Translations under genes and position numbers: made by a program
Source: CAZADA01 sp964524065
GTDB lineage: Bacteria > Pseudomonadota > Alphaproteobacteria > Caulobacterales > Maricaulaceae
DNA length: 30,610 nt
Assembly: GCA_964524065.1 (NCBI GenBank)
Contig: CAZGCB010000021.1
Span: 1-30,610, forward strand
Reading direction: 5' to 3'
Notes under the pieces: model-generated
The model's input: only the letters and a program-made list of their open reading frames with translations
What the model was told of the DNA's origin: nothing
The model's database searches: none
Shown: positions 1 to 7,338 of the stretch, piece by piece
Position numbering within the stretch: position 1 is the first letter of the stretch
Layout: each line of letters starts with the position of its first letter

Positions 1-534
1 GGGGAGTTGGGCCCCGTCTATGGCAAGCAATGGCGCAGCTGGGCCGCGCCGGACGGGCAGGTGATTGATCAGATCAGCCATGTTTTAATGGAAATTCAGC
101 GCAACCCGGACAGCCGGCGTCTCGTCGTGTCAGCCTGGAATCCTGCCGATATCCCCCAGATGGCCCTGCCGCCCTGTCATTGCTTGTTCCAGTTTGCGGT
201 TTTAAATGGGCGGTTGTCCTGTCAGCTGTACCAACGTTCGGCGGATATTTTCCTTGGTGTTCCGTTCAACATCGCGTCCTATGCGCTGTTGACGCAAATG
301 ATCGCCCATGTCTCCGATTTGGAGCCGGGAGACTTCGTCCATACCTTTGGTGATGTGCATCTCTACGCTAATCACATTGAGCAAGCGGAGGAGCAATTGC
401 GTCGCACACCGCGCCCACTGCCGCAGCTGCGGCTCAATCCGGCCGTCCGGGATGTCTTCGCCTTCACCTATGACGACATCGCAATCGAAAACTACAACCC
501 GCATCCCGCCATCAAAGCGCCGGTGGCGGTCTAG
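1..534 (+). CDS. thyA: Thymidylate synthase, C-terminal part (5' end outside window)
   Basis: The enzyme converts dUMP to dTMP with methylene-tetrahydrofolate in the cytosol. The reading frame is open from base 1, so the gene enters from the left. About 177 codons remain of a family usually near 264. The sequence aligns by eye with E. coli ThyA from its GPVYGKQWR segment to the C-terminus (HPAIKAPVAV). The catalytic cysteine is in LPPCHC (codon 175-177). The RRLVVSAWN phosphate-binding segment, the QLYQRSADIFLGVPFNIASYA nucleotide-binding segment (given here as one motif region) and GDVHLYANH are all present. The stop is at 532-534. The gene converges with ccrM across about 50 bases that hold no clear terminator. 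The missing N-terminus lies outside the window and there is no sign of damage. Confidence 0.97.
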   Translation, partial: GELGPVYGKQWRSWAAPDGQVIDQISHVLMEIQRNPDSRRLVVSAWNPADIPQMALPPCHCLFQFAVLNGRLSCQLYQRSADIFLGVPFNIASYALLTQMIAHVSDLEPGDFVHTFGDVHLYANHIEQAEEQLRRTPRPLPQLRLNPAVRDVFAFTYDDIAIENYNPHPAIKAPVAV

Positions 535-585
535 ACCTCACCGCCCAGTTGTCCTAACCCGGCACGGGCTGTCCCGCGTGCGACG

Positions 586-1680
586 TTAAAGACTCGTCCC
601 CAATTCTTCACGGATTTGTTGGCGAAACATATCGATCGGCACGAGGCCCGTCTCCGTCTTCACATGCCAGAACGTCCAACCATTACAGGCCTGCGCGCTG
701 AGGACATGGGCCCCCACTTGATGGATGGAGCCGGTCATATCGCCCGTCGCGATGGATCCATCGGCGCGCACCCGCGCGGCGTGACGCCCGTCCGGACTGA
801 CCAGCGTATCCCCCGGATTCAGGTAGCCGCGCTCCACCACAGCGCCGAACGGCACCCGGGGTTGCCCGCGCCGCGAGGGCGTCACATCGAGCGCCTGTGA
901 GTCTGATTCAAGGGTATTTTCAACGCGCTGGCGCGCCAACTCCACATAGTCGGGCTCGCGCTCTATGCCGATAAAGCGACGACCCAGCCGCTTGGCCACC
1001 GCGCCGGTGGTGCCGACTCCAAAAAACGGATCCACCACCAAATCCCCCGGATTGGTGGCGGCCAGCAACACGCGATGCAACAGCGCTTCAGGCTTTTGTG
1101 TCGGATGAGCTTTACTGCCATCGGGGCGACGAATCCGCTCAGAGCCATTGCAGATAGGCAAGGTCCAATCGGATCGCATCTGCAAATTGTCATTCAGGCT
1201 CTTCATAGCGGGGTAATTGAACGTGTAGCGTTTTTGCTCTTTGCTTTTCAGCGCCCAGATCAGTGTTTCATGCGCATTGGTGAAGCGTGTGCCGCGAAAG
1301 TTCGGCATTGGGTTAGTCTTACGCCAGATAATATCGTTGAGGATCCAAAATCCGTTGTCCTGCATCATCCCGCCAACGCGGTAGATGTTGTGGTAGCTGC
1401 CAATCACCCAAATCGCGCCATCATCTTTGAGAATACGGCGCGCCGCCTCCAGCCAGGCATGGGTGAAGAGATCGTAGTCTTCAAACGCGTCGAACTGGTC
1501 CCAGTCCTGGGTGACCGCATCCACACGTGACTGGTCCGGCCGCGTGAGCTCGCCCTGCAGCTGTAGATTGTAAGGGGGGTCGGCGAAGATGAGATCGGCG
1601 CACGCCGCCGGCAGCGCACTCATCGCTGCGACGCAATCGCCTTCGATAATGCGGTTCTGCGCCGGCTCGCGCTGCTCCAT
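586..1680 (-). CDS. ccrM: CcrM-type adenine DNA methyltransferase (GANTC)
   Basis: This is a beta-class N6-adenine methyltransferase of 364 aa, closely resembling Caulobacter CcrM (358 aa), which methylates GANTC and couples replication to transcription. Motif IV DPPY is at residues 34-37 and the AdoMet-binding DPFFGVGTTG at 217-226. The C-terminal extension (about 270-360) ends with the CcrM-typical SAQACNGWTFWH block, which is linked to DNA recognition. The frame stays open upstream to 1911. The ATG at 1680 was chosen because a GGGAG ribosome site lies just before it and the N-terminus then lines up with CcrM. An ATG at 1725 is the alternative but has no clear ribosome site. The gene is last in a leftward run after the radical SAM gene and rnhB. 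A GANTC site lies in its leader. Confidence 0.95.
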   Translation of the reverse strand: MEQREPAQNRIIEGDCVAAMSALPAACADLIFADPPYNLQLQGELTRPDQSRVDAVTQDWDQFDAFEDYDLFTHAWLEAARRILKDDGAIWVIGSYHNIYRVGGMMQDNGFWILNDIIWRKTNPMPNFRGTRFTNAHETLIWALKSKEQKRYTFNYPAMKSLNDNLQMRSDWTLPICNGSERIRRPDGSKAHPTQKPEALLHRVLLAATNPGDLVVDPFFGVGTTGAVAKRLGRRFIGIEREPDYVELARQRVENTLESDSQALDVTPSRRGQPRVPFGAVVERGYLNPGDTLVSPDGRHAARVRADGSIATGDMTGSIHQVGAHVLSAQACNGWTFWHVKTETGLVPIDMFRQQIREELGTSL

Positions 1681-1705
1681 GCTCGGCTCCCGCCTGCGCG
1701 CTGGG

Positions 1706-1710
1706 GAATC
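1706..1710. promoter_or_regulatory. GANTC site in the ccrM leader
   Basis: GAATC on the plus strand lies about 26-30 bases upstream of the chosen ccrM start. In Caulobacter crescentus, GANTC sites in the ccrM leader let the enzyme's own methylation damp its transcription. Feedback here is an inference from one site. GANTC also occurs by chance, so a single copy is weak evidence. Confidence 0.35.
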
Positions 1711-1774
1711 ATCAATCGTGTCCATAATCGGGCGATGCCCGCATTGGCCTTGTGGAAAGGTTAACGTCCGCGCA

Positions 1775-2404
1775 TTAGGACGCAAAGGGGCGGCGCAGCG
1801 TTGCGTCAGCGGCGCGCACGGGATGAAAGCAGCGGCGGTGCAGCGGCGCCGGTCCCTTGTGGTGAAGCGCTGCAGTGTGCTGAGCCGTGAGATACCCGGC
1901 ATGGCGATCAAATCCGTAGGCGGGCCAGCGGTCGTGGGCCGTGTGTAGTAAGCGATCGCGGCTCACCTTGGCGATGATGGAGGCCGCCGCGATGGACGCG
2001 CTTTTGGCGTCGCCGCCCACCACGGTGCGCACGGGCAAGGCCATGTTGGGAGCCTTATCGCCATCCACCAGAAGGACACGCGGCGCGCGCGGCAACGCGG
2101 CCACGGCGCGGGCCATGGCGTTCAGCGTGGCGTTTAAGAGATTCACGCGATCGATTTCTTCCGGCTCCGCAAAGCCGAGGCCGATATGCGCCCGCCCCGC
2201 CGCCGCTGAGGCGAGAAGGTCCGCGTAAATGCGTTCCCGCTTGGCGGCGGACAATGTCTTGGAATCATTGAGGCCAGCGGGACAGGCATCGGGGTCCAGC
2301 ATCACCGCGGCGGCCGCCACGGGTCCCGCCGCGGGCCCGCGTCCCGCCTCATCCACGCCGGCGCAGAGACTGCCCGCCTCACGCTCCAAAGCAAAGTCCA
2401 CCAT
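1775..2404 (-). CDS. rnhB: Ribonuclease HII
   Basis: RNase HII cuts RNA-DNA hybrids and starts removal of single misincorporated ribonucleotides. The product is 209 aa, a normal length. The metal-binding residues are visible: D18 and E19 in VDEAGRG, D114 in LLVDG, and D132 in VVGGD. The NDSK and SIIAKVSRDR motifs are also present. The start ATG lies 3 bases after the stop of the upstream radical SAM gene, so the two are almost certainly co-transcribed. An intergenic stretch of 94 bases follows before ccrM and could hold a separate ccrM promoter. The order radical SAM, rnhB, ccrM is, to my knowledge, common in alphaproteobacteria. Confidence 0.95.
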   Translation of the reverse strand: MVDFALEREAGSLCAGVDEAGRGPAAGPVAAAAVMLDPDACPAGLNDSKTLSAAKRERIYADLLASAAAGRAHIGLGFAEPEEIDRVNLLNATLNAMARAVAALPRAPRVLLVDGDKAPNMALPVRTVVGGDAKSASIAAASIIAKVSRDRLLHTAHDRWPAYGFDRHAGYLTAQHTAALHHKGPAPLHRRCFHPVRAADATLRRPFAS

Positions 2405-2407
2405 AGA

Positions 2408-3544
2408 TTAATTCTGCGCCGAGTCGGCGGTCTCTGCACCGGCGCCAGGAGTATCATCGCCGGATCGGAACAAGTCGCCTTGGCCATCTAGGCTCGGCGG
2501 CCGGAAGAGGTCCGTGCGCAGCGGGGCGTGCGCGGCATCGAGCCCCAAGCGCCGGGTCGCCACGGCAAAACGGCGCGCCAGCAGGGCTGCATAGGGGCCT
2601 TCGCCCCGCCCGCGTACGCCCCAGCGCGCGTCATAAAGGGCGCCGCCGCGGGTGTCGCGCATGAGAGTGAGCACGCGCTTGGCCGCCGTGGGCCGCGCCT
2701 CCGCCAGCCATTCTTGGAACAAATCTTTGATCTCCAAGGGCAACCGCAACAGGACATAGCCGGCGCTGCGTGCGCCGGCGGACTGCGCCGCCGTCAGCAC
2801 ATCTTCAAGCTCCGCATCATTGAGACCGGGGATCATGGGCGCGGCCATCACCCGGACGGGAATCCCGGCGGCGGCCAAATCCGCGATGGCTTGGAGACGC
2901 CGCGTGGGGATCGCCGCCCGCGGCTCCATAGCCCGCGCCAAATCCGCATCAAGCGTGGTGACCGAAACCGCGACGCCCGCCAGCCCCGCCGCCGCCATGG
3001 GGGCGAGGAGGTCGATATCGCGCAGGATCAAAGCCGACTTGGTGATGAGGGCGCAGGGGTGACGGGCGTTATGCAGCACCCGCAAGATCGCGCGGGTGGT
3101 CTCCAGGGTGCGTTCAGCGGGCTGGTAGGGGTCGGTATCCCCGCCAACGACGATGGTTCCGGGGCGATAACCGGGTTTGGCCAGCTCCCGCCGCAAAAGG
3201 GCGGCGGCGTCTGGCTTGGTGAAAATCTCGCGCTCAAAATCAAGACCCGGCGAATAACCGAGATAGGCGTGGTTGGGCCGCGCATAGCAATAAATGCAGC
3301 CATGCTCGCAGCCCTTGTAGGGGTTGATGGTGCGATCAAAGCCAAGATCCGGCGAGGTGTTGTAGGTGATCAAGCGGCGCGGTGTCAGAGGGTGCAGGCG
3401 GGTGGGGCGGCTGGTTTGGGCGGCCAGGCCCTGCCAGCCATCATCGGTCGGGACGTGATCGTGCGGCTCATACCGCGAGGCGCGGTTGGACAGCGCTCCG
3501 CGGCCGCGGCGCAGATGGGTGGGGACAACCGCTTTTTTGTTCAT
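2408..3544 (-). CDS. PA0069-family radical SAM protein (SplB/photolyase-like)
   Basis: The protein has 378 aa. The 4Fe-4S radical SAM motif CEHGCIYC gives C79, C83 and C86 (C-x3-C-x2-C), within the NPYKGCEHGC context typical of the PA0069/COG1533 group. That group is often annotated as 'DNA repair photolyase' by distant similarity to spore photoproduct lyase, but its reaction is not established. The VVGGDTDPYQPAE segment is also typical. No good ribosome site precedes the ATG at 3544. A TTGACG hexamer (3574-3579, minus strand) with a weak -10 at 3551-3556 would start transcription close to the ATG, so a leaderless mRNA is possible. The start is overlapped by a candidate LexA box. This is the first gene of the run leading into rnhB and ccrM. 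Confidence 0.9.
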   Translation of the reverse strand: MNKKAVVPTHLRRGRGALSNRASRYEPHDHVPTDDGWQGLAAQTSRPTRLHPLTPRRLITYNTSPDLGFDRTINPYKGCEHGCIYCYARPNHAYLGYSPGLDFEREIFTKPDAAALLRRELAKPGYRPGTIVVGGDTDPYQPAERTLETTRAILRVLHNARHPCALITKSALILRDIDLLAPMAAAGLAGVAVSVTTLDADLARAMEPRAAIPTRRLQAIADLAAAGIPVRVMAAPMIPGLNDAELEDVLTAAQSAGARSAGYVLLRLPLEIKDLFQEWLAEARPTAAKRVLTLMRDTRGGALYDARWGVRGRGEGPYAALLARRFAVATRRLGLDAAHAPLRTDLFRPPSLDGQGDLFRSGDDTPGAGAETADSAQN

Positions 3545-3553
3545 GTTATGTTC
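3539..3553. promoter_or_regulatory. Candidate LexA (SOS) box over the start of the radical SAM-rnhB-ccrM operon
   Basis: The sequence GTTC-ATGTTAT-GTTC is an exact match to the alphaproteobacterial SOS box GTTC-N7-GTTC. It spans the start codon at 3542-3544 and the putative -10 region, a position where a repressor would block initiation. The match and its position are seen directly. LexA binding is inferred. Confidence 0.6.
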
Positions 3554-3579
3554 GTCTCACGATCGAGAGCTGACGTCAA
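3551..3579 (-). promoter_or_regulatory. Possible promoter of the radical SAM gene
   Basis: On the minus strand, TTGACG (3579-3574) is followed after 17 bases by GACGAA (3556-3551), a poor -10. The predicted transcript start would fall at or next to the ATG at 3544. The -35 is a good match and the -10 is not. Support comes mainly from its fit with the overlapping LexA box. Confidence 0.3.
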
Positions 3580-3599
3580 GCGGAGCCAGCCGGCGCCGT

Positions 3600-4586
3600 T
3601 CACTGAGCGTGACGGAGATCAAAGGTCGCAAAATGCATGGCGGCGGCGAAATCACCCACCTCCACCGCCAAACGCAGCGGTCGCGCCGCCCCGCGCAGGC
3701 CGGCGGTCTGCGCCTCGATGATCGCGGTCTCGGCGGGCGACAAGTGCTCGAAAGCCGCCAGAGCGTCCGGCGGGAACCACATAAGGATGAAGTCCTCGCC
3801 CGCGCGCGGCGCGGCGCGCCAGTCGCTCTCATACGACAAACGCGCGCGTCCGGCGGCCCAAAAGCTGCGCGCCAGCGCTTGCGGCGCGGCCCCGGCCCAC
3901 AGCGGCGACTCTGTTGCGGGACGGCGCTCAAACCGCGCCAATTGCGCCGTCGCGGCGGCGCTGGCGCGCCTGTGATCGCGCAGGACAAGACGCGCCGCCT
4001 TCAGTCCCGTGGAGGCGGGGGCGGCCAAGGCCAAACGCCGCTCCGGCCCGTCTTGCACCACGCCGAACACACCCCAGGCACGTTCGGGCGCGGCCTCGTC
4101 CAGCACATCCTGACGCGCCAGCCATCCGGGCGATCCGGCATAGGCCGCCCGCATGGCCGTCCAACGGCGATGGAGCCCGCTGAATCCCATGCTTTGCATC
4201 CGCAGCCAGGCGGCAAAGGCATTCTCCACATCCGCGCCGATGGCTTGCACCGCCGGGTCGTCGCAGGAGGCCTGCGCCGCTTCGGAGAAGAGCGCTTCGC
4301 GCCGCTGGGCGATCTGCGCATCGCTGAGGCCGGCGCGGGCAAGGACGACCGCGGCGTGTTGTTGCCCGGTGTTGAGCGTGTCGCGCGCGCCTTTGCTGAG
4401 CAAGGCGCACCGGGCGTCCAGCGCCGCGGCGCGGGTGCGCTGATCGAAGGCGGCCAAAGGCGTTGCACCGGTTACAGGCGCGCTGTTCGGCGCCTCCGCA
4501 GACGCGCCTACGCTTCCCGCCAACGCACCCAACAGGCCCGTGAGCGGCGCCAAAACGCGGGGGCCGAAACGCCGTGCTTTGCCCAT
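3600..4586 (-). CDS. Exported protein of unknown function
   Basis: I do not recognise a family. The 328-aa product starts MGKARRFGPRV, followed by a hydrophobic stretch (LAPLTGLLGALAGSVGASAEA) that looks like a Sec signal peptide cleaved near residue 31, so the mature protein is probably periplasmic. The mature part is alanine-rich and mostly helical in appearance, with two cysteines near residues 59 and 109 that could form a disulfide. No catalytic motif or repeat was seen. The frame stays open upstream to 5072. The ATG at 4586 is chosen because it starts the signal peptide, whereas the upstream extension is a low-complexity Pro/Arg sequence antisense to the DUF1491 gene. The gene is divergent from the DUF1491 gene. 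Confidence 0.75.
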   Translation of the reverse strand: MGKARRFGPRVLAPLTGLLGALAGSVGASAEAPNSAPVTGATPLAAFDQRTRAAALDARCALLSKGARDTLNTGQQHAAVVLARAGLSDAQIAQRREALFSEAAQASCDDPAVQAIGADVENAFAAWLRMQSMGFSGLHRRWTAMRAAYAGSPGWLARQDVLDEAAPERAWGVFGVVQDGPERRLALAAPASTGLKAARLVLRDHRRASAAATAQLARFERRPATESPLWAGAAPQALARSFWAAGRARLSYESDWRAAPRAGEDFILMWFPPDALAAFEHLSPAETAIIEAQTAGLRGAARPLRLAVEVGDFAAAMHFATFDLRHAQ

Positions 4587-4723
4587 TGAGAAACCTGGCC
4601 CATACACGCACGCGGCGGAATGTTGACTCGATCGGTCGCCGCAAAGCGTCACCATGGGCGGTGTAGGTTTCGACGACGCCAAGCGCGCTGGACGCTCATG
4701 GGGCGTGCGCGTGAGGAGACGCG

Positions 4724-5041
4724 ATGGATTTGCGAGCAAACCTGTATGTGGCGGCCTTGGTGCGGCGGGCTGAAAGCGGGGGAGCCTTCGCGGCGGTGAC
4801 CGCCCATGGCGATGATGACGCCGGTGTTGTGTTGGTGAAAGTGGCGCTCCTGGACGGACGTGCGCGTGTCTACATGCCGGCCATCGGCGTCGATGGCGCG
4901 CGGCGTTGGGTGCAGCCGCTGGGCGATGCGCCGGTGGTGGAGGCGGATGCCGACGCGTATTTGGCGCGCCAGCGCGACGTCGATCCTGACGCTTGGGTCG
5001 TGGAGATTGAAGATCGCGCCGGACGCCACTTCTTGGTGTAA
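4724..5041 (+). CDS. DUF1491 family protein
   Basis: A small protein of 105 aa with the layout of DUF1491: an N-terminal VAALVRRAESGGAFA stretch, a central VLVKVALLDGRARVY strand region, and a C-terminal DPDAWVVEIEDRAGRHFL block. The family is largely confined to alphaproteobacteria and its function is unknown. A GAGGAG ribosome site sits 6-7 bases before the ATG. No signal peptide or membrane segment is seen, so it is probably cytosolic. It is divergent from the exported-protein gene to its left, and the 137-base gap between them must carry both promoters. Confidence 0.88.
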   Translation: MDLRANLYVAALVRRAESGGAFAAVTAHGDDDAGVVLVKVALLDGRARVYMPAIGVDGARRWVQPLGDAPVVEADADAYLARQRDVDPDAWVVEIEDRAGRHFLV

Positions 5042-5095
5042 ACGGCGCTCGGCCGCCACAAAGACGGGCCAAAATGGCGCGGCGCCAGCGGGCTG

Positions 5096-5117
5096 TTCAC
5101 CACTTCCTTCACCACTT
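5096..5117. repeat. Tandem 10-bp direct repeat upstream of the 5182 gene
   Basis: TTCACCACTT occurs twice (5096-5105 and 5108-5117), separated by CC, giving a 12-bp period. It lies about 65-86 bases before the 5182 start codon. Position and spacing resemble a direct-repeat regulator site, but chance or a short slippage duplication is also possible. Confidence 0.4.
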
Positions 5118-5181
5118 GGGCGCTAACGTCATCGCACAAGGCGCGTCTGACCGCGGGACCGACGGCGGATAAGCAGGATCC

Positions 5182-5571
5182 ATGCTGTTTTTGTTCAACA
5201 ATGTTGTGTTGGATATCGGCGAGCCGGCCTCCACGCTGGCGCAAAGCAGCATGCCGATCAATCCGCCTGAAGCCAAAGAGATGACCATCGCCGGCCTGCG
5301 CACTGCGGTTCAGGAGGCCGTGTTCTCCAACCCCAAACTGGCGGCGATGGATTACGAGCGGGCCTCGGCCGTCGCCGCGCTAGTTCAGGTGCGCCTCGGC
5401 GCCAATGCCTGCGTGGCGCTGATGCGCAAAGGCGGGACGGGGCCCAGCGACGTTTACCTTCGGTTCACCACGATCTCCGAGGTTGTGATGAAGCATCTGG
5501 CGGGATTGCAAGAGCGGGGATGGCTCACATTCGCGGCCGTGGAGGTGGCGGTCTGGTCGCGGGCCGCATAA
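5182..5571 (+). CDS. Conserved-looking small protein of unknown function
   Basis: The 129-aa product begins MLFLFNNVVLDIGEP and has no signal peptide or long hydrophobic segment. The central part (about residues 38-85) is helical with many Ala and Val. I cannot assign a family, although the MLFLFN start resembles uncharacterised alphaproteobacterial proteins. An AGGA sequence lies about 6 bases before the ATG. It is followed after 49 bases by prfC on the same strand. It is supported as a gene by codon pattern and by the absence of a better frame on either strand. Confidence 0.65.
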   Translation: MLFLFNNVVLDIGEPASTLAQSSMPINPPEAKEMTIAGLRTAVQEAVFSNPKLAAMDYERASAVAALVQVRLGANACVALMRKGGTGPSDVYLRFTTISEVVMKHLAGLQERGWLTFAAVEVAVWSRAA

Positions 5572-5620
5572 CTCCTGTCTCGGCGCGGACCATGAGCCGC
5601 GAAGACGCGAGACAGGCAGA

Positions 5621-6717
5621 ATGGCCGACACACACACAATCGCCCATGAAGCGGGCCGACGGCGCACCTTCGCCATCATCTCCCACCCCGATGCGGGCAA
5701 AACCACGCTGACCGAGAATCTGCTGCTCAGCGGCGGCGCGATCCGTTTGGCTGGCGCAGTGCGCGCGCGCGGCGAGCGGCGGCGCACCCGGTCGGACTGG
5801 ATGAAAATCGAGCGCGATCGCGGCATCTCGGTCTCAGCCTCGGTGATGACGTTTGAGTATCGCGATCTGATGTTCAATCTGCTCGATACGCCGGGCCACG
5901 AGGACTTTTCCGAGGACACCTATCGCACGCTGACCGCGGCCGATTCCGCCATCATGGTGCTGGACGCCGCCAAAGGCATTGAGCCGCAAACCTTGAAGCT
6001 GTTTGAGGTCTGCCGCCTGCGCGACATTCCCATCATCACCTTCATCAACAAGATGGATCGCGAGGCGCAAGATCCCTTCGCGCTTCTTGACGAAATCCAG
6101 GACAAGCTCGCCTTAGACGCCAGCCCCCGTCAGTGGCCGGCCGGCTCCGGCAATCGTTTCAAGGGCGTGTTGGAGCTGGAGAGCCAGGATTTCCTGCCTT
6201 ATCAGCGGCCGGGACAGGACGACGAAGCGCCGGATCCGGCCGCGCCCTCGCCGCGCACCCCTCTCAAAGGCAACGCCATCAGCACGCATTTAGAAGCTGA
6301 AGAGCTCGACGCCCTGCGCGAAGAGGCGGATCTGGCGGCCGACGGCTATGCCGCCTTTGCAGAAACATCCTATCGCGAGGGACATCTCACGCCGGTTTAT
6401 TTCGGTTCGGCCCTCCGTTCCTTCGGCGTGCGCGAACTGCTGGACGCGCTCCACGCCCACGCGCCGCAGCCGGGGGAGGCGGGCGACGCCAAGCCGGCGG
6501 ACGCTGAAGTCGCGGGCTTCATATTCAAAGTCCAAGCCAATATGGACCCCAATCACCGCGACCGGGTGGCGTTTTTGCGCATGGCCTCGGGCCGGTTCAA
6601 GCGCGGCATGAAACTGAAAGCCGCCGGGTCCAACAAATCCATCACCGTCTCTTCGCCGATCCTGTTCTTCGCCCAGGACCGCGAAATCGCGGAGGAAGCC
6701 TATGCCGGCGACGTCAT
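5621..6717 (+). CDS. prfC: Peptide chain release factor 3, N-terminal part up to the assembly gap
   Basis: RF3 is a translational GTPase that recycles RF1/RF2 from the ribosome after termination. The 365 residues before the gap cover the G domain: P-loop SHPDAGKTTLTE (G1), the RGISVSASVMTFEY switch region, DTPGHEDFSEDTYR (G3) and NKMDREAQDP (G4), then the second domain with FVFKIQAN-like FIFKVQANMDPNHRDR. The frame runs into the Ns at 6718. The rest of RF3 is present after the gap in another frame and with a repeated, divergent segment. A complete chain counting the shared segment once would be about 532 aa, close to the family norm. The break is therefore most likely an assembly fault, not a true pseudogene. 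Confidence 0.93.
6608..6717 (+). repeat. Left copy of a 110-nt prfC segment duplicated across the gap
   Basis: This segment encodes the RF3 region from MKLKAAG to AYAGDV and ends at the Ns. It aligns without indels to 6727-6836. By hand count about 76 of 109 readable bases and 21 of 36 residues agree. See the finding on the junction. Confidence 0.85.
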
Positions 6718-6727
6718 NNNNNNNNNN
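6718..6727. other. prfC: Assembly gap of 10 N inside prfC
   Basis: Ten Ns, a round number that suggests a fixed-length scaffold gap and not a measured one. The flanks overlap in content (two versions of the same prfC segment), so no real sequence need be missing here. Confidence 0.97.
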
Positions 6728-6836
6728 TGAAGCTGAAAACGGCGGACACCCATAAGACGCTCTCAATCCACAATCCGATCCTGTTCTTCGCCCAAGACCG
6801 CGGTTTGGCGGATTACGCCTATCCCGGCGATGTGAT
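6727..6836 (+). repeat. Right copy of the 110-nt prfC segment
   Basis: This segment encodes KLKTADTHK to AYPGDV and is collinear with 6608-6717, with about 70% base identity. The first base is the last N of the gap, presumably the A of an ATG codon inside RF3. Confidence 0.85.
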
Positions 6837-7338
6837 CGGGGTGCCTAATCATGGCGTTTTGCGCGTGGGCGATAGTCTGAGCGAGAGCGGAAAAAAGCAG
6901 TTCGCCGGCATTCCCAATTTCGCGCCGGAGATTTTGCGCCGCGCGCGCACCGCCGATCCGCTGAAGGCCAAGCATTTGCGCAAAGCGCTGGAGAGCCTGG
7001 CGGAGGAGGGGGTGACCCAACTCTTTCGTCCGGAGATTGGCGCGGACATGATTGTCGGCGCCGTGGGGGCTTTGCAAATCGAAGTGATGGCTGAGCGCAT
7101 CAAGGTGGAATACGGCCTTGAGGCGGTGTTTGAGACGCCGCCCTACACCCTCGCGCGCTGGCTGTCGGCCGATGATGACGGCGCCATTGAAGCCTTCGCC
7201 AGCAAGCATCGCGGCCAGATGGCCCGGGACGTGGATGACGCGCCGGTGTTCCTCGCCAAGAATCCCTGGGAAGCGTCCTATGCGGCGGAAAAGCATCCCG
7301 ATGTCCGCCTCCTGACCGCGAAGGAGCGCCGTTCATGA
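6728..7338 (+). CDS. prfC: Peptide chain release factor 3, C-terminal part after the gap
   Basis: The frame is open directly from the gap and reads through the end of RF3 domain II into domain III, with GDVIGVPNHG, GIPNFAPEILRR, EEGVTQLFRP and VGAVGALQIEVMAERIKVEYGLEAVFE, all RF3 landmarks, ending ARWLSADDDG to DVRLLTAKERRS. The stop at 7336-7338 overlaps the ATG of the MscS gene (ATGA), so the two are probably translationally coupled. The ATG at 6805 is internal to RF3 and is not a real start. The part shared with the left half differs at about 15 of 36 residues, so this half may derive from a different genome. Confidence 0.92.

Noticed and set aside
535..585. Terminator between thyA and ccrM
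   Set aside because: A GC-rich imperfect stem can be drawn, but it has a bulge and no T run on either strand.
2528..3721. 397-codon open frame on the plus strand, opposite the radical SAM gene
   Set aside because: It is antisense to a gene with a clear radical SAM motif, and its translation is Gly/Arg/Ala low-complexity.
5185..5215. Second LexA box near the 5182 start codon
   Set aside because: The sequence reads GTTC-N7-TTGT, which misses the second half-site, and it lies inside the coding region.
6805..7338. An independent 177-aa gene starting at the ATG at 6805
   Set aside because: The frame is open back to the gap and the upstream residues continue the RF3 alignment, so this ATG is internal to prfC.
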